A DNA stretch of 64,000 nucleotides from Humibacter albus DSM 18994 (GCF_000421825.1 NZ_ATXT01000014.1:124001-188000), one strand, 5' to 3'. Positions 1 through 8,773 are shown, counted from the first letter of the stretch. The notes: a model not told the origin generated them from the letters alone. Made by a program: numbers and translations.

Positions 1-603
1 CTGCTGTTCTCCGGCGGTTCGCAGTTTGCGTTCATCGGCGTGCTGGCCGGTGGGGGAGCCGGCGGCGCCGCGCTCGGGTCGGCGGCGCTGCTCGGCATTC
101 GCAACGCGGTCTACGGCATGCAACTCAACAGTCTGCTGCAGCCGAAGGGATGGCTGCGCCCGCTGGCCGCGCATGTCACCATCGACGAGTCCATGGCCAC
201 CGCCACGGCGCAGAGCGATCCGGCAGAGCAGAAGCGCGGGTTCTGGGTCGCCGGCGTCGGCATATTCCTGTTGTGGAATGTGTTCACCGCGCTCGGATCG
301 CTGCTCGGGAACGCTCTCGGCGACCCGAAGGCCTGGGGCCTCGACGGCGCCGCGGTCGCCGCGTTCCTCGGGCTACTCTGGCCGCGCCTGAAAGCGCGCG
401 AGCCCGTCGCCATCGCGGTCGCCTGCGCTGTTGTGACGATCGTCGCGGTGCCGTTCGTGCCGCCGGGCGTTCCGGTGCTCATCGCCGCGGTGGTCGCGGC
501 GGTGTGGGGTGCGATCGGCAGCGGCGCCGCCGACGAGGGGCTGGAGCCCGACGTCGAACCGCATGAGTGGCACGAGCGATCCGAGGAGGACCGCCTGCCG
601 TGA
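1..603 (+). CDS. azlC: AzlC family branched-chain amino acid export permease, 5' end cut by window
   Basis: Large subunit of the AzlCD exporter, which moves branched-chain amino acids (and analogues) out of the cell; it is an inner-membrane protein. The reading frame is open from base 1, so the start lies upstream. The visible beginning carries the FSGGSQFAF stretch typical of AzlC, followed by hydrophobic segments rich in Ala, Gly, Leu and Val and a short charged C-terminal tail. About 200 residues are visible, so only a short N-terminal part is missing. The stop overlaps the GTG start of the azlD gene, so the two are translationally coupled, as is usual for this pair. The substrate is inferred from the family only. 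Confidence 0.85.
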   Translation: MLFSGGSQFAFIGVLAGGGAGGAALGSAALLGIRNAVYGMQLNSLLQPKGWLRPLAAHVTIDESMATATAQSDPAEQKRGFWVAGVGIFLLWNVFTALGSLLGNALGDPKAWGLDGAAVAAFLGLLWPRLKAREPVAIAVACAVVTIVAVPFVPPGVPVLIAAVVAAVWGAIGSGAADEGLEPDVEPHEWHERSEEDRLP

Positions 604-911
604 TCACCTGGATCTACGTCATCGCCGCCGGAGTCGTCTCCTACCTGACCAAGTTCGTCGGGTATCTGGTGCCGGCGAAGCTGCTGAAGAGCAAGCGCAT
701 GACACGCATCGCCGGCACGCTGACCATCGGGCTGCTGGCATCCCTCACCGTGCTCAACACCGTGTCGAACGGCCAGCAGCTCGTGCTCGACTCGCGCATC
801 GGCTCGCTCGTCGCCGCGTTCATCGCGCTGCTGCTGCGCGCCCCATTCCTCGTGGTCGTCGTCGTGGGGGCTCTCGCGGCGGCGCTGCTGCGGCTGGCCG
901 GGCTGCCATAG
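600..911 (+). CDS. azlD: AzlD domain protein, small subunit of branched-chain amino acid exporter
   Basis: Small hydrophobic partner of AzlC, 103 residues. The GTG at 600 overlaps the azlC stop codon; an ATG-initiated extension to 567 would run into azlC and adds residues unlike the family, so GTG is preferred. The protein reads as three to four membrane segments, beginning ITWIYVIAAGV and ending in an Ala/Leu/Val-rich helix, with the short basic loop KLLKSKRM between the first two. Size and position directly after azlC fit the family. No other gene appears to follow in this operon; the next start is 170 bases downstream with its own ribosome binding site. Confidence 0.82.
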   Translation: MITWIYVIAAGVVSYLTKFVGYLVPAKLLKSKRMTRIAGTLTIGLLASLTVLNTVSNGQQLVLDSRIGSLVAAFIALLLRAPFLVVVVVGALAAALLRLAGLP

Positions 912-1008
912 GCGCCTCGCCGTGGCCCCGTGCCCGCCGTGGTCCCGTGCCTGCCGTGGTCCCGGAGGTACCGGGTGGCGGGGCGCCGAGCGACAGCGAC
1001 GGGGAGTA

Positions 1009-1022
1009 GGTTGCTGGCAACC
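1009..1022. promoter_or_regulatory. Inverted repeat GGTTGC-TG-GCAACC upstream of the acyl-CoA ligase
   Basis: Perfect 6-bp arms around a 2-base spacer, 63 bases before the ligase start. The TAGGTT at 1007-1012 could be a -10 element, which would put the repeat over the transcription start. It may be an operator for a regulator encoded elsewhere. The surrounding 912-1084 gap also holds three imperfect copies of a roughly 17-base GC-rich word (about 918-966) and no gene. Confidence 0.4.
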
Positions 1023-1084
1023 CGACAGGATTCGTCGATGGGGACGACATCCGGATGCCATGTCAAAGGAGACAAGGAGCAGCC

Positions 1085-2683
1085 ATGACCAACGCAGCCG
1101 AGGCCATCGCACCGACATCGACGAGTGCCCAGCCGACCGGATTCGCCACCATCTCGGTGGCCGCGATCCTCGCGGAGGCGGCCCGCGCGAACCCCGAGCG
1201 CACGGCGGTGATCTTCGGCGACCAGCAGATCACGTACGACCGGCTCTGGTGGGAGACGCGGCGATATGCCGCTGCCCTGCGCGCTCGCGGCGTGGGGGAG
1301 GGGACGCAGGTGGCGGTGCTCATTCCGAACGTGCCCGACTTTCCGCGTGTCTACTTCGCGATCCTGGCGCTCGGCGGCGTCGTCGTGCCCGTGCACGCCC
1401 TTCTCAAGGCCGACGAGATCGCCTACGTTCTGCGCGACTCCGGTGCCACGGCGTTGATCTGCGCAGCGCCCCTGCTCGGCGAGGGCGCGAAGGGGGCGGC
1501 GATGGCCGGCGTCGACGTGCTCAGCGTGCTGGTGCCGGACGAGGCGCAGGCTGCGCTGCCGTTCCCGCGGTTGGAGGACGAGGCATCCGCTCTCGATCCG
1601 ATCGACGGCTACGTGCCCCGCAACCCTTTCGACACCGCGACCATCCTCTACACGAGCGGCACCACCGGCAAGCCGAAGGGCGCGGAGGGATGCCACTTCG
1701 CCATCGTCGAGCAGACCAGCTCACTGCTCACCGACGCGTTCGACCTGACCGACGACGACGTCGTACTCGGATGCCTGCCCCTCTTCCACACGTTCGGCCA
1801 GGTGTGTGTGATGAACGTCGGATTCCGCGCGGGAGCGACGGTCGTGCTGGTGCCCAAGTTCGACGGCGCCACCGCGCTCGACCTCTTGAACAAGCACGGC
1901 TGCACGATCATGACGGGCGTCCCGACGATGTACATCGCACTGCTGGAGGCCGCCAAGGCGAATGCCGAGCGGCCGCCCCTGAAGTATGGGCTTTCCGGCG
2001 GGTCCGCGCTGCCGCTCGCGGTGATCGAGCGGTTCAAGGATGTCTACGGCGTGAACATCCACGAGGGCTACGGCCTCACGGAGACCTCGCCGGTCGCCAC
2101 GTTCAACGTGGTCGGCAAGCCGACGCGGCCCGGCACGGTGGGCCAGCCCCTGTGGGGCATCGAGGTCGAGGTGGCCGACGCCGAGACCGACGATCGCATC
2201 GAACTGCTGCCGCGTGGCGAGCTCGGCGAGATCGTGGTTCGCGGACACAACCTGATGAAGGGGTACCTGCACCTGCCGGAGGCGACGGCCGAGGCGGTGA
2301 TCGACGGCTGGTTCCGCACCGGCGACCTCGGCACCAAAGACGAGGACGACTACGTGACGATCGTGGACCGCAAGAAGGACATGATCGTGCGCAACGGCTA
2401 CAACGTGTATCCGCGCGAGGTGGAGGAGGTGCTGTCGGCGCATCCGGCCGTCTCGATGGTGGCGGTGTTCGGGGTCTCGCACGCCACGCACGGGCAGGAG
2501 ATCATGGCCGCCGTCACGCTCATGCCGGGCGCCACGGCGACCGAAGAGGAGCTCATCGAGCACGCGAAGGAGCACGTCGCGGCCTACAAGTTCCCGCGGC
2601 GCATCGAGATCGTCGAGACCCTCCCGCTCGGGCCGAGCGGCAAGGTGCTGAAGCGCGAGCTGATCCGCGTCTACGACGTCTGA
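1085..2683 (+). CDS. Long-chain fatty acid--CoA ligase (AMP-dependent synthetase)
   Basis: Activates a fatty acid with ATP to an acyl-adenylate and transfers it to CoA, feeding beta-oxidation or lipid synthesis. 532 residues. ANL-superfamily motifs are in order: the phosphate-binding loop YTSGTTGKPKG near residue 190, YGLTETSP in the adenylation domain, GWFRTGDLG, and in the C-terminal domain the hinge DRKKD, NGYNVYPREVEE, and the catalytic lysine context GPSGKVLKREL close to the end. The ATG at 1085 is preceded by AAGGAG at good spacing; an upstream in-frame ATG at 1055 lacks this. The 3' end overlaps the convergent MFS gene by 13 bases. The exact chain-length preference cannot be read from sequence. 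Confidence 0.88.
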   Translation: MTNAAEAIAPTSTSAQPTGFATISVAAILAEAARANPERTAVIFGDQQITYDRLWWETRRYAAALRARGVGEGTQVAVLIPNVPDFPRVYFAILALGGVVVPVHALLKADEIAYVLRDSGATALICAAPLLGEGAKGAAMAGVDVLSVLVPDEAQAALPFPRLEDEASALDPIDGYVPRNPFDTATILYTSGTTGKPKGAEGCHFAIVEQTSSLLTDAFDLTDDDVVLGCLPLFHTFGQVCVMNVGFRAGATVVLVPKFDGATALDLLNKHGCTIMTGVPTMYIALLEAAKANAERPPLKYGLSGGSALPLAVIERFKDVYGVNIHEGYGLTETSPVATFNVVGKPTRPGTVGQPLWGIEVEVADAETDDRIELLPRGELGEIVVRGHNLMKGYLHLPEATAEAVIDGWFRTGDLGTKDEDDYVTIVDRKKDMIVRNGYNVYPREVEEVLSAHPAVSMVAVFGVSHATHGQEIMAAVTLMPGATATEEELIEHAKEHVAAYKFPRRIEIVETLPLGPSGKVLKRELIRVYDV

Positions 2684-4056
2684 CCAGCACCGGCGGTGTC
2701 TGTGTCTGTGTTTATGTTTGTGCCGTTGCCAGGTCCAGTGCCGGTGTCGCTGCGTGCCGGCGGCCACTGAACGAGATCGGCCTCCCACGTGCTGGGCACG
2801 CCGACGCGACGCACCGAGCGGTTGGCGGCGAACGCGATGAAGCCGACCAGGAGCATCCCGGCGAAGGCCGCGAGGGCGAAGCCGACGCCGACGGTGCTGA
2901 GCAGGATGCCGCCGAGCAGCGGGGCGATCGGGGCGACGGCGTTCCACGAGAGTGAGAGCACCGAGTTCATGCGCGCCTGCACGTTCTGCGGTGTGATGGC
3001 GCTCACGTAGCCGAGCAGTCCGGCATTCACCGGCGGGATGAACACGGTCATCACGACCATGAGCAGCACATACCCCAGATAATCCGTGTCCAGCGCGAGG
3101 GTGAAGCCGCCGACGACCGAGGGAACCATGCAGGCGATCGCCAGCGGGCCGCTGGGGAATCGCTTCACGAGGGCGGGGGAGGCGATGGCGCCGACCAGCA
3201 TGGACGCACCGGAGACCACGTCGATCAGCGCGATCAGCAGGGGTGCGGTGTGCGTGGCCACCAGGTGCAGATTGATCACCACGATCATGCCGCCGAAGGC
3301 CAGGTTGAGCAGGGCGAAGACTCCGATGCCGGTGCGGATGATGGGCACGGCCCAGACGAAGCGGAAGCCGTCGGCGAGCGCGGCCACCGAGCTCTGCTCG
3401 TGCCCTCCCGCGTGGCTGTCGTTGAGAGGACGGCGCACGAAGAGCGCCGTCACCCCGGCCACCACGTAGCCGAGCGAGCTGGCGAGGAACGGCAGCGCGC
3501 GGGAGAGCCCGTAGAGCAGTCCGCCGAGCGGGCCGGCGACGAGGCTGGCCACCGCGCCGCGCCCCTGCATGGCGGCCATCGCCGAGCCGAGCTGCTCTGC
3601 GGGCACGACATAACGGATGCCCGCCGCTTCCGTCGGCGCGTAGAACGCCGACACCGCCGAGACGACCAGGGGAGCGATCGCGAGCTCCGGTGCGGTGAGC
3701 GCGCCCGAGGCATCCGCGATCCACAGCCCGATCCAGATCGCGAAGCCCACCGCCGAGCAGACCAGGAGCAGTCGCCGTCGATCGATCCGGTCGGCGATGA
3801 CGCCGGCAGGCAGTGTGGCCAGCAGCACACCCGCCTCGCTGATCGCGCCGATGACGCCCGCGAGGAAGACGGACTGCGTGATGCCGAACGCGATCAGCGG
3901 AACGGCGAACAAGGCGGCTCCGTTGCCGACCAGCTGCGCCGTCTTGCCCGTCATCAAGAGGAGGTACGGCGCGTTGCGCCAGAGGCTCGGCGCGACGGTG
4001 GATGCTTCGCGCGCTCCGATCGCGGACCCCGACGGCGGTCTCGTGGACTGGGTCAT
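2671..4056 (-). CDS. MFS transporter, likely drug/metabolite exporter
   Basis: Twelve-helix major facilitator protein, 461 residues from the ATG at 4056, which lies seven bases behind a TACACT -10 element (leaderless). Motif A-like loop GVIADRIDRRRLLL follows the second helix, typical of proton-driven efflux permeases of the EntS/DHA3-like group. It is divergent from an ArsR-type regulator and shares with it a long operator palindrome that covers the exporter's -35 region, so it is probably repressed until a toxic ligand appears. The C-terminus ends in an odd Asn/Asp/Thr/Gly tail (NINTDTDTAG) coded by 6-base repeats at about 2695-2724. The substrate is unknown. Confidence 0.85.
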   Translation of the reverse strand: MTQSTRPPSGSAIGAREASTVAPSLWRNAPYLLLMTGKTAQLVGNGAALFAVPLIAFGITQSVFLAGVIGAISEAGVLLATLPAGVIADRIDRRRLLLVCSAVGFAIWIGLWIADASGALTAPELAIAPLVVSAVSAFYAPTEAAGIRYVVPAEQLGSAMAAMQGRGAVASLVAGPLGGLLYGLSRALPFLASSLGYVVAGVTALFVRRPLNDSHAGGHEQSSVAALADGFRFVWAVPIIRTGIGVFALLNLAFGGMIVVINLHLVATHTAPLLIALIDVVSGASMLVGAIASPALVKRFPSGPLAIACMVPSVVGGFTLALDTDYLGYVLLMVVMTVFIPPVNAGLLGYVSAITPQNVQARMNSVLSLSWNAVAPIAPLLGGILLSTVGVGFALAAFAGMLLVGFIAFAANRSVRRVGVPSTWEADLVQWPPARSDTGTGPGNGTNINTDTDTAGAGQTS

Positions 4057-4063
4057 GTCCGCA

Positions 4064-4092
4064 AGTGTAAGTGCGCAACAACCATTGCGCAA
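4064..4092 (-). promoter_or_regulatory. Promoter of the MFS exporter (TTGCGC - 17 - TACACT)
   Basis: On the minus strand TTGCGC (4092-4087) and TACACT (4069-4064) are separated by 17 bases. The ATG at 4056 begins seven bases after the -10, so the transcript is probably leaderless. The -35 falls inside the left arm of the operator palindrome, which fits repression by occlusion. Confidence 0.6.
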
Positions 4093-4115
4093 GGATCAGT
4101 GCGCAATGGTTGTTG
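4076..4115. promoter_or_regulatory. Operator: 16-bp perfect inverted repeat between MFS exporter and ArsR-type regulator
   Basis: CAACAACCATTGCGCA (4076-4091) and its exact reverse complement (4100-4115) flank an 8-base spacer. Each arm contains a GCGCA core and the left arm also holds TTGCGCAA, itself palindromic. The element lies between the two divergent starts and covers the exporter -35. The natural reading is the binding site of the regulator encoded at 4138. Confidence 0.8.
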
Positions 4116-4137
4116 TCGTTTTTGATAGCCTGATGTT

Positions 4138-4776
4138 GTGGTCGAGCAGTCGTATGCGGTGACGGATCCTGCGGTGCTGCGGGCACTGGCGCATCCGCTG
4201 CGGCAAAGGATCCTGTGGGAGTTCGGTGCGCGCCTTCATCTGCGGGCCGCGGACCTCGCGAAGATCACCGGGGAGCCGGCCAACTCGATCAGCTTCCACC
4301 TCCGGTCGCTCGCCAAGGCCGGACTGATCGAGGAGAAGCCGGAGCACGCTCGTGACGGCCGGGACCGCGTCTGGGGCATGACGCACCCGGAGGGCGTCTA
4401 CTTTCCCGAGGCCGACGCCACGACGAATGTGCTGGTGGCGGATCGGCTCGACTGGCTGCGAACGCTGATGGATGACAGCCTGCCGCGTGACCCGCGCGCA
4501 GCGCGCATGCAGTACATGGCGGCGGCGGTGCTGACGAAAGACGAAGCGCAGCAGATGTCCGACGAGGTGGCGGAGGTCTTCGAGAAGTGGCGGCTGCACG
4601 GAGCCGAGGCGGCGGCCGAGCATCCTGACGATCCGAACCGTGTGTTCCACTTCACAGCTGCGTTCGTCGGCAATCCTCGGCCGGAGGCCGAAGCGATGGA
4701 GACCGAGGCGACGAAGACCGAGGCGACGGCGCCGGGCGACGAAGGAGCGGTGTCGGCATCGGGGGCGCCTGAGTAG
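4138..4776 (+). CDS. ArsR-like winged-helix transcriptional regulator
   Basis: DNA-binding repressor, 212 residues. The N-terminal 80 residues form a winged helix: LRALAHPLRQRILWEFG is the ArsR-type first helix pair, LAKITGEPANSISFHLRSL the recognition helix, followed by a wing. The remainder is a long mostly helical domain of unknown ligand, and the last 30 residues are Glu/Thr/Ala-rich and probably disordered. No metal-binding Cys pair is visible, so it is unlikely to be a metal sensor. GTG start with TAGCCT six bases upstream and no Shine-Dalgarno: leaderless. Its divergent neighbour, an MFS exporter, is the presumed target along with its own promoter. Confidence 0.8.
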   Translation: MVEQSYAVTDPAVLRALAHPLRQRILWEFGARLHLRAADLAKITGEPANSISFHLRSLAKAGLIEEKPEHARDGRDRVWGMTHPEGVYFPEADATTNVLVADRLDWLRTLMDDSLPRDPRAARMQYMAAAVLTKDEAQQMSDEVAEVFEKWRLHGAEAAAEHPDDPNRVFHFTAAFVGNPRPEAEAMETEATKTEATAPGDEGAVSASGAPE

Positions 4777-4786
4777 CGTTGACGTC

Positions 4787-5614
4787 ATGACCACCACCGT
4801 TCCCACCATCGCCCTGAACAACGGCACGTCCATTCCGCAGCTCGGCTTCGGCGTCTTCCGGGTCGACCCGGAGCGCACGGCCGAGATCGCCGGCAACGCC
4901 CTCGAGGTCGGCTACCGGCACATCGACACCGCGGCCGGCTACCACAACGAGGCCGGCGTCGGTGAGGCGGTACGCGCCTCGGGCATCGCCCGCGAGCAGC
5001 TCTGGATCACGACCAAACTGGCCAACGGCGACCAGGAGCATCCCGAGGATGCCTTCCAGGCCAGCCTCGATGCGCTCGGCTTCGACTACGTCGACCTCTA
5101 CCTCATTCACTGGCCGCTCCACGAGAAGGGCATCTTCCCGCAGGTGTGGAAGTCGCTCATCTCGATTCTCGAGAGCGGTCGGGCCAAGTCGATCGGCGTC
5201 TCGAACTTCCAGGTCGAGCACCTGCAGCGCGTCATCGACGAGACCGGGGTCACCCCCGCCGTGAACCAGGTGGAGCTGCACGTCGAGTTCCAGCAGCGCG
5301 AGCTGAAGGCCTTCCACGACCAGCACGGCATCGCGACCGAGGCCTGGTACCCGCTCGGCGGCGGGTCGCTGAGCGAGGCGCCGGTGCTGGAGCGTATCGC
5401 GCAGGCGCACGGCAAGTCGGTGGCGCAGGTCGTGCTGCGCTGGCACATGCAGGTGGGCAACATCGCGATCCCGAAGTCGAACCACCGCGAGCGCGCCGCG
5501 GAGAACCTCGACATCTTCGATTTCGAGCTGACCGCGGACGAGCTGTCGCAGATCGCCGGCCTCGACAAGGGCGAGGGCGGTCGGCGCGGAACGCACCCGC
5601 TGCAGATGCGCTGA
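4787..5614 (+). CDS. Aldo/keto reductase, 2,5-diketo-D-gluconate reductase type
   Basis: NADPH-dependent carbonyl reductase with TIM-barrel fold, 275 residues, cytosolic. Catalytic tetrad is present: Asp in GYRHIDTA, Tyr in AAGYHNE, Lys in WITTKLAN and His in LIHWPL. The C-terminal half carries IPKSNHRERAAENL, the cofactor-binding loop that gives NADPH preference. ATG at 4787 is seven bases behind TAGCGT (leaderless); a longer frame from 4640 would overlap the regulator gene and has no family similarity. Family members reduce 2,5-diketogluconate, methylglyoxal or other small carbonyls; the physiological substrate is not determinable here. Confidence 0.87.
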   Translation: MTTTVPTIALNNGTSIPQLGFGVFRVDPERTAEIAGNALEVGYRHIDTAAGYHNEAGVGEAVRASGIAREQLWITTKLANGDQEHPEDAFQASLDALGFDYVDLYLIHWPLHEKGIFPQVWKSLISILESGRAKSIGVSNFQVEHLQRVIDETGVTPAVNQVELHVEFQQRELKAFHDQHGIATEAWYPLGGGSLSEAPVLERIAQAHGKSVAQVVLRWHMQVGNIAIPKSNHRERAAENLDIFDFELTADELSQIAGLDKGEGGRRGTHPLQMR

Positions 5615-5643
5615 GGGAGGCGACGCCTGTCTAGGCTCTAGCC

Positions 5644-6354
5644 ATGGACCTCATCGCGCAGGGACGCACGGCCGACGTCTTCGATCTCGGGGAGGGCCGA
5701 GTGCTGCGCCGGTACCGGGACGGCGACCACGACGAGGCCGCCCGAGAGGCGAAGCTGCTCGAGCACCTCGCCGTGCTCCACTACCCGGCACCGCACGTGT
5801 ACGGCGTCGACGGCGCCGACCTCGTGCTGGAGCGCGTCGATGGCGGCACCCTGTTCCAGGAGATGATGCACGAGCCTGCCCAGTTCCGCCGGTACGGACG
5901 CCTCCTCGGCGAGCTGCACGCGCGACTGCACCGGTTGAGCGCGCCGGCGTGGCTCGTCGATCAGGCGGGGCCGGCCGTCGGCGACGCTCCCGTCATCGTG
6001 CACCGTGATCTGCACCCGCAGAACGTGATCCTCTCCGAGCGGGGACCCCTCGTCATCGGGTGGGGCAGCGCATCCGCGGGACGTGCGGAGGTGGACGCCG
6101 CCGTCACCGCGATACTGGTGCTCGGCGCCGATCTCGGTCTGGAGGCATCCGTCGCCCAGCGCGTCGAGCCGTTCCGCATCATGCTCGTCGACGCGTTCCT
6201 GGAGACGTGCGGTGTGGACCCGCGGGACGGCCTCGACGAGGCGATCGGCTTCCGGCTCTCCACCGCGAACAACACGGCCGAGGAGACGCGCTGGCTGCGC
6301 GAGGAGGCACCGGACTGCCTCGACGCCTTCTACCTGGAGCCGCGGGCGGTCTGA
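5644..6354 (+). CDS. Aminoglycoside phosphotransferase-family kinase fold protein with altered metal site
   Basis: Small-molecule kinase fold (APH/choline kinase family), 236 residues, cytosolic. The catalytic loop is recognisable as VHRDLHPQNVIL, with the general-base Asp and the Asn kept. The following strand, normally VIDW with the magnesium-binding Asp, reads VIGWGSA here: the Asp is replaced by Gly (codon GGG), a two-base change from either Asp codon. The N-lobe has VLRRYRDGD in place of an obvious nucleotide-binding Lys. ATG at 5644 is six bases behind TAGGCT, so it is probably leaderless. It may be a pseudokinase or use another residue for metal; resistance activity should not be assumed. 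Confidence 0.75.
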   Translation: MDLIAQGRTADVFDLGEGRVLRRYRDGDHDEAAREAKLLEHLAVLHYPAPHVYGVDGADLVLERVDGGTLFQEMMHEPAQFRRYGRLLGELHARLHRLSAPAWLVDQAGPAVGDAPVIVHRDLHPQNVILSERGPLVIGWGSASAGRAEVDAAVTAILVLGADLGLEASVAQRVEPFRIMLVDAFLETCGVDPRDGLDEAIGFRLSTANNTAEETRWLREEAPDCLDAFYLEPRAV

Positions 6355-6358
6355 GCGC

Positions 6359-6715
6359 TCACTCCTCTTCCGCGTGCCCGCGACGCGTCGGCACGAGCGC
6401 GAGCAAGAACATCAGGCACAACAGCACGAAGATGACCAGCCCGCACAACAGGTCGCTCGGCTTCGACGGGAACAGCCGCCCGTCGATCGAGATCACCATC
6501 GCGGTCTCCACGAGGCCGAACGCGACATAGAACGTCGCCAGTCCGGCGATCAGCCAACCGGGGCGCGTCCCGCGCCGGTGCAGGGCCGTGCGTCGCAGCT
6601 CGACAGTGAAGGCCAGGAGCAACACGGGCAGAATGTTGGCGAGCGCGGCGGCGGTGGGCGCGTCCACGATCACCAGCTTCACGCTGGGCACTCTAATCCA
6701 GGTGCGCACGTTCAC
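6359..6715 (-). CDS. Hypothetical membrane protein, three predicted helices
   Basis: I do not recognise the family. The 118-residue frame reads as three hydrophobic segments: around residues 22-40 (ANILPVLLLAFTVE), 53-75 (WLIAGLATFYVAFGLVET) and 90-108 (LLCGLVIFVLLCLMFLLALV), with a basic cytosolic loop RRTALHRRGTR and a charged end GHAEEE. It is convergent with the phosphotransferase gene, four bases apart. Start is uncertain: ATG at 6715, or GTG at 6682 which lies closer to a plausible TAGAGT element. A function cannot be assigned. Confidence 0.65.
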   Translation of the reverse strand: MNVRTWIRVPSVKLVIVDAPTAAALANILPVLLLAFTVELRRTALHRRGTRPGWLIAGLATFYVAFGLVETAMVISIDGRLFPSKPSDLLCGLVIFVLLCLMFLLALVPTRRGHAEEE

Positions 6716-6759
6716 TGCGGAACCGGTGCATGATGCGTCTGCGAGCCTAGGCTTGTCGC

Positions 6760-8703
6760 GTGCCGAACCGACTTGCGGATGCCGTCAGCCCCTACCTGCG
6801 CGCGCACGCGGACAACCCGGTGGACTGGCATCCGTGGGGCGAGGAGGCGCTCACCGAGGCCGCCGAGCGTGACGTGCCGCTCTTCCTCTCGATCGGCTAC
6901 GCGACCTGTCACTGGTGCCATGTGATGGCACGAGAGAGCTTCAGCGACGCGGCGCTCGCCGCCCGGCTCAACGCGGAGTTCGTGCCGGTCAAGATCGACC
7001 GGGAGGAGCATCCGGACGTCGATGCCGCCTACCTCGCGGCCGCCGCCGCATTCACGCCGAATCTCGGCTGGCCGCTCAGCGTCTTCGCGACGCCCGAGGG
7101 ACAGACGTTCTTCGCCGGCACCTACTTTCCGCCGGAGCCGCGCGCCGGCATGCCCGGGTTCGGGCAGATCCTCGATGCGGTGACGGATGCCTGGAAGAAC
7201 CGCCGTGCGGACGTCGCCGACACCGCCCGTCGCGTCACGCAGGCGCTGCGCTCGCTGCGCGAGGACGCGGATGCGGGCGCCGACGCCGCCGGGAGCGCCG
7301 CCGGCGCGGATGACGGTGGCGGAACAGCGCTGCCGACGGTGGGCTCCTTGCGCCGCGCCGCTGAGTCGCTCGCGCTCGCGGAGGACCCGGAGTTCGGGGG
7401 ATTCGGCAGCGCACCGGCCTTCTCAGGACCGAAGTTCCCGGCGGTGCCGGCGCTCGGGTTCCTGCTCGTCGCGGGTGATCCGGTCGCCGATCGCGCCGTT
7501 CGGCACACCCTGCGCGCCATGGCGGTCTCACCGCTGCGCGACGGCGTCGACGGCGGGTTCTTCCGCTACGGCACGCGCCGCGACTGGAGCGAGCCGCACT
7601 ACGAGCGCATGCTCTACGACAACGCGGGCCTGCTGCGGCTCTACGCCGACGCTGCGACCGGCGACGACGCGCGCGAGTTCGCAGCCGTGGCCGACGGCGT
7701 CGCGTCGTTCCTGCTCGGCACCCTGCGCGTAGGCGGCGGCTTCGCCTCGGCACAGGACTCCGAGAGCGAGGTCGACGGCGTGCGACGCGAGGGGGCGTAC
7801 TACCGGCTGGCCGCATCCGAACGCGAGAGGCAGCCCGCACCGGCCCTCGACGAGAAGGTGCTGACCGGCTGGAACGGTCTCGCCATCGGCGCGCTCGCGC
7901 ACGCCGGCGCCCTGCTGTCCCGACCCGAGTGGGTGGACGCGGCACGTGCGGTCGCCGACGGGCTGCTCGCCGCGCACGTCTCCTCCGACGGCGGGATGCT
8001 GCTGCGCGCCTCGCTCGACGGCCGTGCCTCGGCGGCGTCGGCAGCGCTCGACGACTACGGCCTCTTCGCGTGCGGCCTGTTGGATGTCTTCCTCGCCACC
8101 GGCGAACCGGGTTATGCCCGCGCCGCCCGCGCTCTCGTCGACGCGACGCTGCGGGCGGCCGAGGCCGGCCCTCGCCCCGCGGTGTTCGCCGTGCCGGGCG
8201 GCGGCGATCCCGTGCTGGCGGCGCACGCCCTGGTGGCGGACGCCGATGCCTCAGAAGGCGCGTATCCGGGCGGGATGTCGTCGCTTGCCGACGCGGCACG
8301 CGTGCTGTACGCGCTCAGCGACGATGCCCGGTACCAGGAGGCGGCCGGCGCGGCGATCCGCACCATCGCGCCCGCGGCGCTGCGCTCGCCGATCGCCTTC
8401 GGCGGCGCGCTGCAGGTCGCTGTCGCGCTCGCCGGGGAGCTGCAGCAACTCGTCGTCGTGGTGCCGCATGGCGGCGAGGGCGCCGGCAACGGCGACGGCG
8501 CGGACATCCGCGCGGCCGTCGCGGAGCGGGTGCGTCGCGAGTCTGCGGGAACCGTCGGTGTCGTTGTGACGCAGGCACAGGCATCCGCTCTCGCCGACGA
8601 CGGATTCGGGCTGTTCGACGACCGCAGCGCCCGCGACGGCGTCGCCACCGAATACCTCTGCCGCGCGTTCACGTGCGAGCTGCCGAGACCGTTCGCACGG
8701 TAG
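6760..8703 (+). CDS. Thioredoxin domain-containing protein, DUF255/YyaL (SSP411) family
   Basis: 647 residues. The N-terminal 170 residues form a DUF255 thioredoxin-like domain with the hallmark [10 protein letters not shown] Cys-x-x-Cys motif near residue 50 and [10 protein letters not shown] later. The rest is an (alpha/alpha)6-barrel like that of N-acylglucosamine 2-epimerases and glycosidases, with [13 protein letters not shown] and SAQDSESE, both characteristic of the family. Human SPATA20 is a homologue; the biochemical role is not established. GTG at 6760 is six bases behind TAGGCT, so the mRNA is probably leaderless. An Ala/Gly/Asp-rich insertion about residues 165-185 looks like a linker. 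Confidence 0.85.
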   Translation: MPNRLADAVSPYLRAHADNPVDWHPWGEEALTEAAERDVPLFLSIGYATCHWCHVMARESFSDAALAARLNAEFVPVKIDREEHPDVDAAYLAAAAAFTPNLGWPLSVFATPEGQTFFAGTYFPPEPRAGMPGFGQILDAVTDAWKNRRADVADTARRVTQALRSLREDADAGADAAGSAAGADDGGGTALPTVGSLRRAAESLALAEDPEFGGFGSAPAFSGPKFPAVPALGFLLVAGDPVADRAVRHTLRAMAVSPLRDGVDGGFFRYGTRRDWSEPHYERMLYDNAGLLRLYADAATGDDAREFAAVADGVASFLLGTLRVGGGFASAQDSESEVDGVRREGAYYRLAASERERQPAPALDEKVLTGWNGLAIGALAHAGALLSRPEWVDAARAVADGLLAAHVSSDGGMLLRASLDGRASAASAALDDYGLFACGLLDVFLATGEPGYARAARALVDATLRAAEAGPRPAVFAVPGGGDPVLAAHALVADADASEGAYPGGMSSLADAARVLYALSDDARYQEAAGAAIRTIAPAALRSPIAFGGALQVAVALAGELQQLVVVVPHGGEGAGNGDGADIRAAVAERVRRESAGTVGVVVTQAQASALADDGFGLFDDRSARDGVATEYLCRAFTCELPRPFAR

Positions 8704-8725
8704 CGGGGCCGATCGCCGAGAGGAG

Positions 8726-8773
8726 CCCTCCCCGGTGGAAGCTCGTCAGCCCTCCCCGGTGGAAGCTCGTCAG
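8726..8773. repeat. 24-bp tandem direct repeat, two perfect copies
   Basis: Bases 8726-8749 and 8750-8773 are identical and adjoining, in the gap between the DUF255 gene and the convergent small gene at 8809. It looks like a recent slippage duplication; I see no hairpin or gene in it. Confidence 0.9.

Noticed and set aside
1721-4186. Very long antisense frames (also 10496-13309, 21444-24230, 45325-48480, 37747-40713, 60932-63682)
   Set aside because: They lie opposite genes with intact family motifs, are rich in Arg, His, Asp and Gly without domains, and are expected in GC-rich DNA where stop codons are rare.
5644-6354. Aminoglycoside resistance gene
   Set aside because: Only the general APH fold is supported, and a metal-binding Asp is missing; no evidence for resistance.
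8726-8773. Attachment-site duplication of a mobile element
   Set aside because: The two 24-bp copies are directly adjoining with nothing between them and no integrase nearby.
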